Assembly: GCA_964538355.1 (NCBI GenBank)
Contig: CAZIFC010000006.1
Coordinates: 48,754 to 112,753, forward strand
Reading direction: 5' to 3'
DNA: 64,000 nucleotides
Source of the DNA: Bilophila sp964538355
GTDB lineage: Bacteria > Desulfobacterota > Desulfovibrionia > Desulfovibrionales > Desulfovibrionaceae
Shown here: positions 43,216 through 52,325 of the stretch, piece after piece
How positions within the stretch are numbered: position 1 is the stretch's first letter
Layout of the letters: each line of letters starts with the position of its first letter
Position numbers and translations under genes: made by a program
The notes under the pieces: model-generated
What the model was told of the DNA's origin: nothing
Databases searched by the model: none
What the model saw: the letters and a program-made list of their open reading frames with translations, nothing else

Positions 43216-44757
43216 ATGGATTGCCATGTGTTCCGTCGCTTGTGCGACGAGCTTGCGCCTGCGCTCATGGGCTGCCGGATCGAGAAGATCCACCGTCCCG
43301 CGAGGGACGTGACCATGTTTACGCTGTATGGTACGGGCGGCAAGCGTTTCCTGTTTCTCCGCGCGGGGCGCAAGGCTCCGTTTCTGTTCGTCTCCACCCA
43401 CAAGATTCCTGTCGGCAGCGCGCCCCCAGCCGAGATCATGCGGCTGCGGAAATATCTTGCGGATCGCCGTATCGTCGACGTGCTCCCCGACTGGGTCGGG
43501 CGGCGTCTCTTCCTGCGCGTCAATGCCGACGCCGAATGCTGGCTGGCACTCGATCTCCGGGAAGGGCCGTCCCTGCTTTTCGGCACGCCGCCGGAGCCGG
43601 AGTTTCCGGCATGGCCCGAGCCTGCACGCTGGGCCGAAGCCTGTGAAGGCAACGGCTGGCGGAACTGGCCTGTGCTTACGCCGCCGCTGCGCCGCACGCT
43701 CCCGCTCCTTCCTCCCGACGAACAGGCGGCTCTGCTGCTGGATCTGGAAGCCGGAGGCGGTGATCTTTTTCTGTATGAAGGCACCGGAGGGACGCGCGAG
43801 CTTTCGGCCTGGCCCCTGCTCCCCGAGCAGCGGCGGCAAACGGATGGAACCCTGCGCGAGGAGCTGATCGTGGAAGATCCGGTTCGGGCCTGCGCTGCCG
43901 TCGGTGAAGCGCAGGTGCTTCGCGGCATTGCGGCCCAGTCCCGCGCCGAGGCGGCCAAGCCCCATCAGGCCGAGGCCAATCGGCTCCGCAAGCTCCTTCT
44001 CAAGCTGGAGGCGGAGCGGGAGCGTCTCGGCAGCATGGTTGCCGGGCAGGCATCCGCCCGGATGCTCCAGGCCCAGCTGTACCGTTTTTCGGCTGACGAG
44101 AAACGTGTTTCCGTGACCCTGGACGGGCCTGACGGTTCCTTTGAGCTGCCGCTTGATCCCCGGCTTACCGTGCGGGAGAACATGGCTTCCCTGTTCCACA
44201 AGGCCAGCCGGGGCAAGCGCGGCCTTGCCATGCTCGAAGGCCGCTTTGCCGCCGTAAACGCGGATCTTGAGCGGGCGGAACAGGCCGGAATGATGGCGGC
44301 GGCCGCAAGTTCCACGCCTGCGCCCGCCAACGCGCCGTCACCCCTTGCGCCGAAATTCCGGGCACCCGAGCTGCCCAAGAACGTACAGCCGTTCCGCAGC
44401 AGTGATGGCTTTCTGCTGCTCCGGGGGCGGGATGCCAAGGGCAACGCGCTGCTGCTCAAGCTGGCTTCGCCGCACGATCTGTGGATGCATACCGGCGGCG
44501 GGCCTGGAGCGCATGTATTGATTCGCCGGGATCACGCCGCGCAGGAAATCCCGGCCCGCACGATTTCGGAAGCCGCCACGCTCTCCGTGCTCAAGAGCTG
44601 GCGCAAGGATGAAACGCAGGTGGACGTCATCGCTGCGCTGGCGAAATTTGTGCATCCCATCCGGGGGGCAAAGCCGGGAACCGTGCGGATCGACCGCATG
44701 GAGCCGGCGATCATCGTCACGCCCGATCCTGCGCTGGAGGAACGGCTTTCGGTGTAG
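43216..44757 (+). CDS. rqcH: NFACT-family protein (RqcH/NEMF/Fbp-like)
   Basis: 513 aa. It has an N-terminal NFACT-N domain (about 1-250, starts D-C-H-V-F-R-R-L), a coiled-coil middle (about 255-360), and the C-terminal NFACT-R domain with F-R-S-S-D-G-F-L-L-L-R-G-R-D and D-L-W-M-H-T-G-G-G-P-G-A-H-V. In Bacillus RqcH adds Ala tails to nascent chains on obstructed 50S subunits. The protein lacks a signal peptide, consistent with ribosome rescue and not adhesion. The Ala-rich linker near residue 365 is unusual. Confidence 0.88.
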   Translation: MDCHVFRRLCDELAPALMGCRIEKIHRPARDVTMFTLYGTGGKRFLFLRAGRKAPFLFVSTHKIPVGSAPPAEIMRLRKYLADRRIVDVLPDWVGRRLFLRVNADAECWLALDLREGPSLLFGTPPEPEFPAWPEPARWAEACEGNGWRNWPVLTPPLRRTLPLLPPDEQAALLLDLEAGGGDLFLYEGTGGTRELSAWPLLPEQRRQTDGTLREELIVEDPVRACAAVGEAQVLRGIAAQSRAEAAKPHQAEANRLRKLLLKLEAERERLGSMVAGQASARMLQAQLYRFSADEKRVSVTLDGPDGSFELPLDPRLTVRENMASLFHKASRGKRGLAMLEGRFAAVNADLERAEQAGMMAAAASSTPAPANAPSPLAPKFRAPELPKNVQPFRSSDGFLLLRGRDAKGNALLLKLASPHDLWMHTGGGPGAHVLIRRDHAAQEIPARTISEAATLSVLKSWRKDETQVDVIAALAKFVHPIRGAKPGTVRIDRMEPAIIVTPDPALEERLSV

Positions 44758-45002
44758 TTTTTTAAGGATGCGTTGCCCCCGATGCCCGTAGAGGCCTCGC
44801 CCAACGCTCCTCTCCGAGGCCCCTCGTCGGGTCAGCCCCCGGCCCCTTGTCACGGGTTCCGGGAGGCTTGTCGTTTCCGGGGTTTCTGAGGTCGGGATGA
44901 ACAGGCAAAAGGGCGGCCCCGGTATGGAGCCGCCTTTTCGTTTGCTTCGGTCGTGCCGCAGGAAAATCCCGGTCTGTACGGGATCGCCCGCAGGGGAATG
45001 CG
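44758..45002. terminator. Intergenic region with bidirectional terminator
   Basis: The 245 bases between rqcH and pdxT contain a hairpin at 44906-44938 (AAAGGCGGC ... GCCGCC with flanking A and T runs) that can serve pdxT on the minus strand and rqcH on the plus strand. Nothing else is supported. Confidence 0.7.
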
Positions 45003-45611
45003 TTAATGGGCCTGGGCCATGTCCACTACCCACTGGTGGAAACGGAGATCGTCCGTCAGTTCGGGGTGGAAGGAGATGGCGATGATGTTGCCCTGCCGTA
45101 CCGCAACGGGAAGGCCGTTGACGCTGGCAAGGATTTCCACGTCCGCCTCGACCTTTTCGATGAGCGGGGCGCGGATGAAAACCGCTTCGATGGGCGTCTG
45201 TTCAATCCGCCCGCCTTCCGGCGTCGGAAGGGGAGCCAACGCCAGATCGGTCGTGAAGCTGTCCACTTGCCGCCCGAAGGCGTTGCGGCGCACGGAGGCG
45301 TGCAAAAGGCCGATGCGAGGCTGTTCCGGATGCTCCAGAATATCCGTGCACAAGAGGATCAGGCCGGCACAGGTTCCGAATACGGGCAGGCCGCTTTGGA
45401 TAAGCTCCCGGACGCGCTCCATCATGTCCCATTCGACAAGGAGCTTGCCCATGACCGTGCTTTCTCCGCCGGGAAACACCAGGCCGGAAAGCCCGTCCAG
45501 ATCTTCCTTCTTGCGGATTTCCACGGCTTCCGCACCGCAGCGGCGCAGAGAGCGGACGTGTTCGCGGAAGGCCCCCTGAATGGCCAGTACACCGATGCGC
45601 GGAGCGGACAT
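45003..45611 (-). CDS. pdxT: Pyridoxal 5'-phosphate synthase glutaminase subunit
   Basis: 202 aa. Class I glutaminase with nucleophile Cys in F-G-T-C-A-G-L-I-L-L, the P-G-G-E-S-T oxyanion motif and the His-Glu pair in S-F-H-P-E-L. It supplies ammonia to PdxS. It starts one base after the pdxS stop. The frame is open upstream through pdxS, but the start at 45611 fits the family start (R-I-G-V-L-A-I-Q-G). Confidence 0.97.
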   Translation of the reverse strand: MSAPRIGVLAIQGAFREHVRSLRRCGAEAVEIRKKEDLDGLSGLVFPGGESTVMGKLLVEWDMMERVRELIQSGLPVFGTCAGLILLCTDILEHPEQPRIGLLHASVRRNAFGRQVDSFTTDLALAPLPTPEGGRIEQTPIEAVFIRAPLIEKVEADVEILASVNGLPVAVRQGNIIAISFHPELTDDLRFHQWVVDMAQAH

Positions 45612-45612
45612 C

Positions 45613-46494
45613 CTACCAGCCCCGTTCCTGCATGCGCTGTTCGGGCGCGATGGAGGCAATTTCCAGGCCGGGCATGGCTTCTCCGAGATCGCGGGAGATT
45701 TCGGCCAGCACCTTGTAGTCGTTGTAGTGGGTGACGGCGGCGACGATGGCCTTGGCGCGCTTCGCGGGATCGGTGGACTTGAAGATGCCGGAGCCGACGA
45801 AGACCCCGTCGAGGCCAAGCTGCATCATGAGCGCGGCGTCGGCGGGCGTGGCGATGCCGCCGGCGGCGAAGTTCACCACGGGGAGGCGGCCTTCGGCGCG
45901 GATCTTCAGCACGAGTTCCAGCGGTGCGCCGTTTTCCTTGGCGAAATTGGGAACTTCTTCTTCAGGCAGGGCGCAAAGGGCGCGGATTTCGCCAAGCACC
46001 ATGCGGCAGTGGCGCACGGCTTCCACAACGTTGCCGGTTCCCGGCTCGCCCTTGGTGCGGATCATGGATGCGCCTTCGGCAAGGCGGCGCAGGGCTTCGC
46101 CGAGGTTGCGCGCACCGCACACGAAAGGCACGGTGAAGTCGCGCTTGTCGATGTGGAAACGGTCGTCGGCGGGGGTCAGCACTTCGCTTTCGTCAATGTA
46201 GTCCACGCCAAGAGCTTCAAGGATGCGGGCTTCCACCATATGCCCGATGCGGGCCTTGGCCATGACCGGAATGGTCACGGCGTCCATGATGCGGAGCACG
46301 ATGGAGGGGTCGGCCATGCGGGCCACGCCGCCGGCCTTGCGGATGTCGGCGGGAACGCGTTCAAGGGCCATGACGGCGCAGGCACCCGCTTCCTGAGCGA
46401 TTTTTGCCTGTTCGGGCGTCGTGACGTCCATGATGACGCCGCCTTTCAGCATTTCAGCCAAACCGGACTTGAGCTGGAACGTACCTTTTTCCAT
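45613..46494 (-). CDS. pdxS: Pyridoxal 5'-phosphate synthase subunit PdxS
   Basis: 293 aa TIM barrel. It makes PLP from ribose 5-phosphate, glyceraldehyde 3-phosphate and ammonia. Signatures are G-G-V-I-M-D-V, M-A-L-E-R-V-P-A-D-I-R, the lysine-containing I-P-V-M-A-K-A-R-I-G-H, D-E-S-E-V-L-T-P-A-D, and M-I-R-T-K-G-E-P-G-T-G-N. A perfect palindrome upstream (46620-46636) may be an operator. Confidence 0.98.
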   Translation of the reverse strand: MEKGTFQLKSGLAEMLKGGVIMDVTTPEQAKIAQEAGACAVMALERVPADIRKAGGVARMADPSIVLRIMDAVTIPVMAKARIGHMVEARILEALGVDYIDESEVLTPADDRFHIDKRDFTVPFVCGARNLGEALRRLAEGASMIRTKGEPGTGNVVEAVRHCRMVLGEIRALCALPEEEVPNFAKENGAPLELVLKIRAEGRLPVVNFAAGGIATPADAALMMQLGLDGVFVGSGIFKSTDPAKRAKAIVAAVTHYNDYKVLAEISRDLGEAMPGLEIASIAPEQRMQERGW

Positions 46495-46894
46495 GATCTA
46501 TCTCCTTGGGAAAACCTTGGTTGCAGAAATGATGGATGCAACCTAGCAGTCCCGGAGCAGATGGGGGTAGCGAACCGGCTGGCTATGGATCAATGTTTTT
46601 GGCACGCGATACAATACGGATTGTCACCATGACAATGCCTTCTGTGCGCCCGCTGTCTTCTCGGCTAGGCATGAGGACGGAGACTGCCCCCTGTGGTGCG
46701 AAAAAAGGCTGTCCGCATGGTTTGCTTGCCGCTTGCGAGGAGGGAGCTGCCCTTGCGTCCCGGGAAGGGGCTGTAAGGGGCTTGTGCGGATTACTTGGAT
46801 ACGTCCCCTGATCTGGCGGAGCATGCCGGGCACTGGCGGGGGCGCAGGATCGCCGCTGCCTGCTCCTTGCTGAAGGGGCTGCGGCGGGGGGCGA
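46495..46894. other. Intergenic region upstream of pdxS
   Basis: 400 bases; no gene is supported. It holds the pdxST promoter region on the minus strand, including the palindrome at 46620-46636. Confidence 0.5.
46620..46636. promoter_or_regulatory. Perfect palindrome, candidate pdxST operator
   Basis: ATTGTCA-cca-TGACAAT, a 17-base perfect dyad about 126 bases before pdxS. The minus-strand TTGTCA within it could also be a -35, with TGTATC 16 bases later. Confidence 0.5.
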
Positions 46895-47425
46895 CTAGCC
46901 TTCCGGATCGGGGTTCAGCCCCATTGCGGCAAGGGCTTCTCGCATCAGTGTCCACAGGCTTTCCGCGGCATTGAGGGTGTGGGTTGCGGTTTCCCGATAG
47001 AGCGGTTCCCGGACGGCAAGAACCTCTGCAACTTCTTCGGCAATGGATTTGCCCGTCAGGGTGGGGCGTTGCGCCGCGTTGGGGTTGGCCTGAAGGCGGG
47101 CGGCAAGGACAGAAGCGGGAGCCGAAAGGTAAAGCACCGTGCCGTGTTCCCGCATGAACCGCCGGTTTTCCTCGGCAAGGATCATGCCCCCGCCCGTAGC
47201 GATGACCGTTTTCGGCGCAGAAACCTGCCGCAGGATTTCGCTTTCGCGCCGCCGGAAGCCTTCCCACCCTTCGCTGCGTACAATGTCCGCCACGGATTGC
47301 CCCGTAGCCAGCTTGAGAAAGACGTCGGTATCCACATAGTGAAACCCGAGCCGCCTCGCCAGAGCTTCACCAAAGGTCGTTTTTCCGGCTGCCCGTGCGC
47401 CGACAAGGTAGATGATGCGGTTCAT
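46895..47425 (-). CDS. aroL: Shikimate kinase, AroL type
   Basis: 176 aa. It phosphorylates shikimate in aromatic amino acid synthesis. P-loop G-A-R-A-A-G-K-T-T (residues about 8-16), D-T-D at about 31-33, shikimate-binding F-R-x-x-E, and I-A-T-G-G-G-M-I-L are present, as is the lid R-P-T-L-T-G-K. Overall it is closer to E. coli AroL (E-W-x-G-F-R-x-R-E; R-P-T-L-T-G-K) than AroK. The start has an AAGG site; the frame is open 19 codons upstream. Confidence 0.93.
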   Translation of the reverse strand: MNRIIYLVGARAAGKTTFGEALARRLGFHYVDTDVFLKLATGQSVADIVRSEGWEGFRRRESEILRQVSAPKTVIATGGGMILAEENRRFMREHGTVLYLSAPASVLAARLQANPNAAQRPTLTGKSIAEEVAEVLAVREPLYRETATHTLNAAESLWTLMREALAAMGLNPDPEG

Positions 47426-47620
47426 GCCCTTTCCTTTCATGGGTGTGCGCATGAAGATAGTTGAACCCTCCCAGAGTTGCAACCGCGCAGGGGCGGGCGG
47501 CGGCAGGGCACACTTGCGGAGAAAGGAAAGGGGTTTGCCCGAGGAACCTGATGGATTGTCGGGGACGTGATCCGGGGGGATAGGTTACATCTTTTAAGAA
47601 ACATGCTAAAAGGCCTCTTC

Positions 47621-47629
47621 TGTTATACT
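47621..47629 (+). promoter_or_regulatory. Extended -10 promoter for the amino-acid-binding protein gene
   Basis: TGT-TATACT, 64 bases before the start codon, with no clear -35. Confidence 0.5.
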
Positions 47630-47692
47630 GTCATGATTCCGTTTCTTCGCCGTAGGATGCGGGATCGCACACGTTTTTTTCTGGAGGAAAAC

Positions 47693-48436
47693 ATGTTTCG
47701 TACTCTGGTTCTGTCCGCCCTGTCCGTGTTGATGTGCGCCTCGGTCGCCCTTGCGGGAACGCCTCTTGTCGTGGCTTCCGACCCCACCTTCCCGCCGAAT
47801 GAAATGCTGAACAAAGACAAGGAGATCGTCGGATTCTCCATTGACTACATCAAGGCTGTCGGCAAGGAAGCCGGATTTGACGTGCAGGTCAAGAACATCG
47901 CATGGGACGGCATTTTCGCCGCTCTCGCCTCGAATCAGGCGGACGTTATCGCCGCTTCCGTGAGCATCACGGACAAGCGCAAGAAGGCCATGCTCTTCTC
48001 CGAGCCTTACTATGAGCTGCATCAGGCCGTGGTCCTGCCGCTTGGCAAGGAGATCAAGAGCCTTGAAGACCTCGCCGGGAAGAAGGTCGGCGGCCAGATC
48101 GGTACGACCGCCATGGTCCAGACCATTCCGGCTTCCAAGATCAAGATGGTTGTGAAGACCTATGACGAAGTGGGCCTTGCCTTTGAAGACCTCGCCAAGG
48201 GCAATCTCGACGCCGTGATGTGCGACGACCCGGTTGCCAAATATTACGCCAACACCAAGGACGAATACCGCGACAAGTTCCACATCGGGCTTGTGACCGG
48301 CGAACCCGAATTCTATGGCTTCGCGCTCCGCAAGAACGACAAGGAACTTGCCGACAAGCTGAACGCGGGCATCAAGGCCGTGAAGGAAAAGGGCATCGAG
48401 AAGCAGATTCTCGACAAGTGGTTTGGCGCAAACTAG
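47693..48436 (+). CDS. Amino-acid ABC transporter periplasmic binding protein (SBP family 3)
   Basis: 247 aa. The signal peptide (about 1-21, ending A-L-A) precedes the family 3 signature G-F-S-I-D-Y-I-K-A-[VI] with the ligand-binding D-P-T-F-P-P start, and the carboxylate arginine region D-K-R-K-K-A-M-L-F-S-E-P-Y-Y. The likely ligand is a polar or basic amino acid. No permease or ATPase genes adjoin it, so it may be an orphan serving a distant transporter. A GGAGG site and an extended -10 support the start. Confidence 0.93.
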   Translation: MFRTLVLSALSVLMCASVALAGTPLVVASDPTFPPNEMLNKDKEIVGFSIDYIKAVGKEAGFDVQVKNIAWDGIFAALASNQADVIAASVSITDKRKKAMLFSEPYYELHQAVVLPLGKEIKSLEDLAGKKVGGQIGTTAMVQTIPASKIKMVVKTYDEVGLAFEDLAKGNLDAVMCDDPVAKYYANTKDEYRDKFHIGLVTGEPEFYGFALRKNDKELADKLNAGIKAVKEKGIEKQILDKWFGAN

Positions 48437-48457
48437 CCGGACACAAAGAGAAGCAAA

Positions 48458-48492
48458 AGGAGGCCCCTTCGTGGAAGGGGCCTCCTTTTTTT
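48458..48492 (+). terminator. Terminator after the binding protein gene
   Basis: Perfect AGGAGGCCCCTT-c-gtgg-AAGGGGCCTCCT followed by a T run. Confidence 0.9.
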
Positions 48493-48509
48493 GGTGATGC
48501 CTTGTATGC

Positions 48510-49055
48510 CTACTGCATCTTGTTCAGGGGCGAGCCGTAGCCGTGTACGCGCCGGACGGCACGCTTGTGATCCAGAATACGGGTATGGCTGCCGCCGGGC
48601 TGGTCGTCCCGGTAGTTTTCATGGAAGGCGCGGAGGCGACGCTGCATGCGGAGGATACGGCGCATGATCTCGCTCATGCCGAAGTAGGCCGCCGAGAACA
48701 GCACGCTGCAAAAGAGCAGGAGCGAGGCGGCATACACGAAGAGCCTGTTGGTTTCGGCATCGGTGGAATCCGTCTGCCACAGCAGCACGAGAAAACCGAC
48801 GGTGCCGATCAGCCAGAGGAGGTGTCCGCAGGCTTTCAGGAAGGTTTCCATAGGCATGCGGGTATACGGGTTGACCTCGACAAGGCCGATCCATTCCTCG
48901 CTGCCGCATTCCGGGCAGCGGGCAAGGTAGTCGGGGAAGATGGCCTTGCAGCGGGAGCATTGCAGCTCGCGCTCGACGATGACCTCGACATTGGGCACGG
49001 CAAGGTTCACCTTCTGGATCATCCGTCTGCGGCGAAAGGGCGTTTTGGTCTTCAT
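48510..49055 (-). CDS. Zinc-ribbon membrane protein, unknown
   Basis: 181 aa, not recognised. A zinc ribbon with C-S-R-C and C-P-E-C knuckles (about residues 33-51) is followed by two transmembrane helices (about 77-92 and 104-125) and a basic Arg/His-rich cytoplasmic tail. Its start overlaps the stop of the TRAP permease gene (ATGA type overlap at 49052-49055). Translational coupling suggests it assists or regulates that transporter, but this is inference. Confidence 0.75.
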   Translation of the reverse strand: MKTKTPFRRRRMIQKVNLAVPNVEVIVERELQCSRCKAIFPDYLARCPECGSEEWIGLVEVNPYTRMPMETFLKACGHLLWLIGTVGFLVLLWQTDSTDAETNRLFVYAASLLLFCSVLFSAAYFGMSEIMRRILRMQRRLRAFHENYRDDQPGGSHTRILDHKRAVRRVHGYGSPLNKMQ

Positions 49056-51154
49056 GCGGTGGCCTCCTTGGGGCTGGCTGTGCGCGTATGCTGCATGAAG
49101 GCGGTGAGGCCCATGATGGCTATGCCGATCAGATAGCCCCAGTAACGCTGATCATATGGCAGGAAGAAGCCGGTGAGCAACGCCGGGTAGAGCATGATGA
49201 CCGTCGAGCACAGCAGGAGCAGCGCATCCAGCAGCGTGTTCCTTGCAAAGAACCAGCCCTGCGTGAGCGAGGCAAAGGACATGCATCCGAGTACGGTCAT
49301 GAGGAACAGGAAGAGCCCCTCGGGGACACTGTCGATGCCCCACAGGATGATGTCATGGTTGAAGATGAACATCAGGGGCAGGATGGCGGTACGGATGTCG
49401 TACAGGAAGCCCTGAATGCCGGTCGCGATGGGCGATGTGTCGGCAATGGCTGCGGCGGCATAGGCGGCAAGCCCCACAGGGGGGGTGTCGTCAGCCAGGA
49501 TGCCGAAATAGAAGCAGTACAGGTGTGCCGCGATGAGCGGAACCGCCAGGGCCATGCCGTGGATGGTGAAGCCCGAGGCCAGCTGCACCAGAATGGGCGC
49601 GGTCAGCGACGCCATGATGATGTAGTTCGCCGTGGTCGGAAGGCCCATGCCGAGGAGCAGGCTTGCCATGGCGGTGATCAGAAGCAGCAGGAAGATGTTG
49701 CCGCCGGAAAGGATCTCCACGAAGGAAGTGATCTGCTGCCCGAGGCCCAGCGAAACGCAGCCCACGATGATGCCTGCGGAAGCCGTGGCCATGGCAACGC
49801 CCGCCATGTTGCTCCCGCCCGCGGAGAGGGCGAGCACCAGCGTCTTGACGCCTTCCTTGAAGGCTTGGCGTTTGGACTTTTTGTGCACGATGGCCTTGGC
49901 TACGGGCTGCCCCAGCATGATGAGCGCGAGAACGGCAATGGCCCGGAACACGGAAAGTTCGGCGGAGTGCTGCATGATGATCAATTCATACAGCAGCATG
50001 CAGATGGGAACCAGAAAGTGCAGACCGCCCTTCAGGGTTTCCCAGAAGGAAGGCAGCTCGGACTTGGACAGGCCGCGCAAGCCCAGCTTGCAGGCTTCGA
50101 CATGCGTGATCCAGAGCAGCCCGGCATAGGCGGCGAAGGCCGGGATAGCGGCGGCCTTGGCAACTTCGATGTACGGGACATTGACGTATTCGGCGATGAT
50201 GAACGCCGCTGCACCCATGACCGGCGGAGCCAGCTGCCCGTTGATGGAGGACGCCACTTCGACGGCGGCGGCCTTTTCGGGCGGGTAGCCCACCTTTTTC
50301 ATGAGCGGAATGGTGAAGGTGCCGGTCGTTACCACGTTGGCGATGCTCGAACCGGACACCACGCCCGTGAGCGCGCTGCCAAGGACGGCGGCCTTTGCCG
50401 CGCCGCCCCGGAACCGTCCGAGGCCGCTGATGGCAAGCTGGATGAAGAAGTTGCCGCCGCCGGCGCGTTCAAGCATGGTTCCGAACAGCACGAAAAGGAA
50501 GACGACCGTTGCCGAAACGTGCAGCGGAACGCCGTAGATGCCTTCGGTATCCATGGTCATCTGGGAAATGAAGCGGGACAGGGAGGCACCCTTGAAGGCG
50601 AGAAAGTCCGGCAGGTTCGGGCCGGTGAAGACGTACACGATAAAAAGGCTGGCGATAACCGGAAGGGCGGGGCCGATGACGCGCCGCGTGGCTTCCAGCA
50701 GGAGGACGACCAGCATAAGGCCGAAGATGATGTCGCGGGTTGTGGGCACGCCGGCACGGGAGGCGATTCCCTCGTAGTCGACGACGATATACAGGGCCGA
50801 GAAGGCGGCAATGATGCCGAGCAGATAGTCGAGGATCGTAACCCGGTTCATGGCAAGGAGAATGCGCAGGTCCCACCGCCACGACGTTCCCGAAATCTTG
50901 ATCATCGGGATGTTGAAATAGACGAGGCTGATGGCGAAGGCGAGGTGGATGGCCCGGATGTACACCGTGTCGAGGAGCAGGAAACTCGCCGACGCAAGCT
51001 GAAAAAGGGACCAGCAGAGCGCGAGAACCATTGTTATGATCCGGGTGATGCCTACGGTATCGCCGCGCAAGCCGTGTTCGGCAGCGATCAGCTTTTCCTT
51101 GTAGGCATCTCCGTTCGGGGATTGCTCGATATGCTCTATCGTTTTGTGGGGCAT
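49052..51154 (-). CDS. TRAP transporter fused permease (4TM/12TM)
   Basis: 700 aa. DctQ-like four-helix N-terminus fused to a DctM-like domain, the arrangement of TAXI-type TRAP systems. Motifs include G-S-S-I-A-N-V-V-T-T-G-T-F-T-I-P-L-M, and L-G-M-G-L-P-T-T-A-N-Y. It partners the TAXI receptor encoded 151 bases upstream. The region between them holds a strong stem-loop. Confidence 0.95.
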   Translation of the reverse strand: MPHKTIEHIEQSPNGDAYKEKLIAAEHGLRGDTVGITRIITMVLALCWSLFQLASASFLLLDTVYIRAIHLAFAISLVYFNIPMIKISGTSWRWDLRILLAMNRVTILDYLLGIIAAFSALYIVVDYEGIASRAGVPTTRDIIFGLMLVVLLLEATRRVIGPALPVIASLFIVYVFTGPNLPDFLAFKGASLSRFISQMTMDTEGIYGVPLHVSATVVFLFVLFGTMLERAGGGNFFIQLAISGLGRFRGGAAKAAVLGSALTGVVSGSSIANVVTTGTFTIPLMKKVGYPPEKAAAVEVASSINGQLAPPVMGAAAFIIAEYVNVPYIEVAKAAAIPAFAAYAGLLWITHVEACKLGLRGLSKSELPSFWETLKGGLHFLVPICMLLYELIIMQHSAELSVFRAIAVLALIMLGQPVAKAIVHKKSKRQAFKEGVKTLVLALSAGGSNMAGVAMATASAGIIVGCVSLGLGQQITSFVEILSGGNIFLLLLITAMASLLLGMGLPTTANYIIMASLTAPILVQLASGFTIHGMALAVPLIAAHLYCFYFGILADDTPPVGLAAYAAAAIADTSPIATGIQGFLYDIRTAILPLMFIFNHDIILWGIDSVPEGLFLFLMTVLGCMSFASLTQGWFFARNTLLDALLLLCSTVIMLYPALLTGFFLPYDQRYWGYLIGIAIMGLTAFMQHTRTASPKEATA

Positions 51155-51185
51155 GTGACTCCCTGACGTGTCTTAAGGTGAGAGA

Positions 51186-51260
51186 GGCGTCAAAACGCCG
51201 GGAAAAAAGAGGGGGGCGGAACAGGGACGCCGGGATTGGGCAAAAAGCCCGATCCCGGCA
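51186..51260 (-). promoter_or_regulatory. Stem-loops between TAXI receptor and permease genes
   Basis: A near-perfect GCCGGGAT...ATCCCGGC stem with inner GGGC-ttttt-GCCC (51229-51259) and a smaller GGCGT-caaa-ACGCC hairpin (51186-51199) occupy the gap. They could stabilise receptor mRNA or partly terminate it, lowering permease expression. Confidence 0.65.
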
Positions 51261-51305
51261 GAAAAGCTTCAATGAGGAAGCGGGGGGAAACATCCGCCCC
51301 GGAGA

Positions 51306-52283
51306 CTACTTCATCAGGCCGGCTTCCTTGTAATACTTCATGGCGCCGGGGTGGATGGGAGCGGTCAGGCCTTCCAGCATGCCTTCGCGGGTGAGTCCGG
51401 CGAGGGCGGGATGCAGCTTCTTGAATTCGTCCAGATTTTCGAAGACTTCCTTGGTGACGGCGTACACGACGTCATCGGAAACCTTGGCGGAGGTCACGAA
51501 GGTGGCGAGCATGCCCACGGTGGTGACCTTTTCATTGGCGTTGGTGGCTTCGGGGTACTGGCTCATATCGATGGTGGTCAGGGAGTAGTAGGGGAACTTC
51601 TTGACCAGCGGTTCGATGTCGGAGATGGAGACGATGCGGCACTTGCGCTTGCCGGCGGTCGCTTCCTTGATGTTTCCGTTGGGATGGCCCACGGTGTAGA
51701 AGAAGCCGTCGATACGGCCGTCCTGCACCATGCGGGGCGCGTCGGCGGCCTTGATGCTTTCGGCCTTGAGATCCTTTTCGATGTTGAGGCCGGCGGCTTC
51801 AAACACGTCGATGGCGTTCTGGCGGTTGCCGGAGCCGGGGTTGCCGATATTGACGATCTTGCCCTTGGCGTCCTTCAGGCTCTTGATGCCGGAATCTTCG
51901 GCGGCCACAAAGGTAACGGCTTCGGGAGCCAGCGCAAACACGGCGCGGAGATCCTTCTGGGGCTTGCCTTCCCATTCGGAGAGGCCGTTGTAGGCCTGAT
52001 ACTGGCGGTCGGCCTGCGCGATGCCGAATTCGAGATCGCCGGCCATGATGGCATTGATGTTGAATACGGATGCGCCGGTGGATTCAACGCTGGCGCGGAT
52101 GTCGTACTTGTCTTTCTTCGCGTTGACGATCTTGGCGATAGCTCCGCCGGTGGGGTAATAGACACCGGTGATGCCGCCGGTACCGATGGTGACAAAAGTC
52201 GTCTTCGCGTGGGCTTCAAGAGCAGAACCGCCCGTCATCGCCACAGCAAGGCCGAGGATGGCCGCAAGCAGATGTTTGTGCAT
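51306..52283 (-). CDS. TRAP transporter substrate receptor, TAXI family
   Basis: 325 aa. The signal peptide (1-26, ending A-H-A) precedes T-F-V-T-I-G-T-G-G-I-T-G-V-Y-Y-P-T-G-G, the TAXI signature. D-L-E-F-G-I-A-Q-A-D and G-N-P-G-S-G-N-R are also typical. TAXI receptors bind compounds such as glutamate or 2-oxoglutarate in known cases; the ligand here is not determinable. A TATAAT box lies at 52320-52325 on the minus strand. Confidence 0.95.
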   Translation of the reverse strand: MHKHLLAAILGLAVAMTGGSALEAHAKTTFVTIGTGGITGVYYPTGGAIAKIVNAKKDKYDIRASVESTGASVFNINAIMAGDLEFGIAQADRQYQAYNGLSEWEGKPQKDLRAVFALAPEAVTFVAAEDSGIKSLKDAKGKIVNIGNPGSGNRQNAIDVFEAAGLNIEKDLKAESIKAADAPRMVQDGRIDGFFYTVGHPNGNIKEATAGKRKCRIVSISDIEPLVKKFPYYSLTTIDMSQYPEATNANEKVTTVGMLATFVTSAKVSDDVVYAVTKEVFENLDEFKKLHPALAGLTREGMLEGLTAPIHPGAMKYYKEAGLMK

Positions 52284-52319
52284 GTCGTTATCTCCCTTTT
52301 TGTCGACAGTTTGGTTTTT

Positions 52320-52325
52320 ATTATA
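52320..52325 (-). promoter_or_regulatory. -10 box upstream of the TAXI receptor gene
   Basis: Perfect TATAAT on the minus strand, 37 bases before the start. The upstream TTGCCT is at suboptimal spacing (15), so the -35 is weak. Confidence 0.45.
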
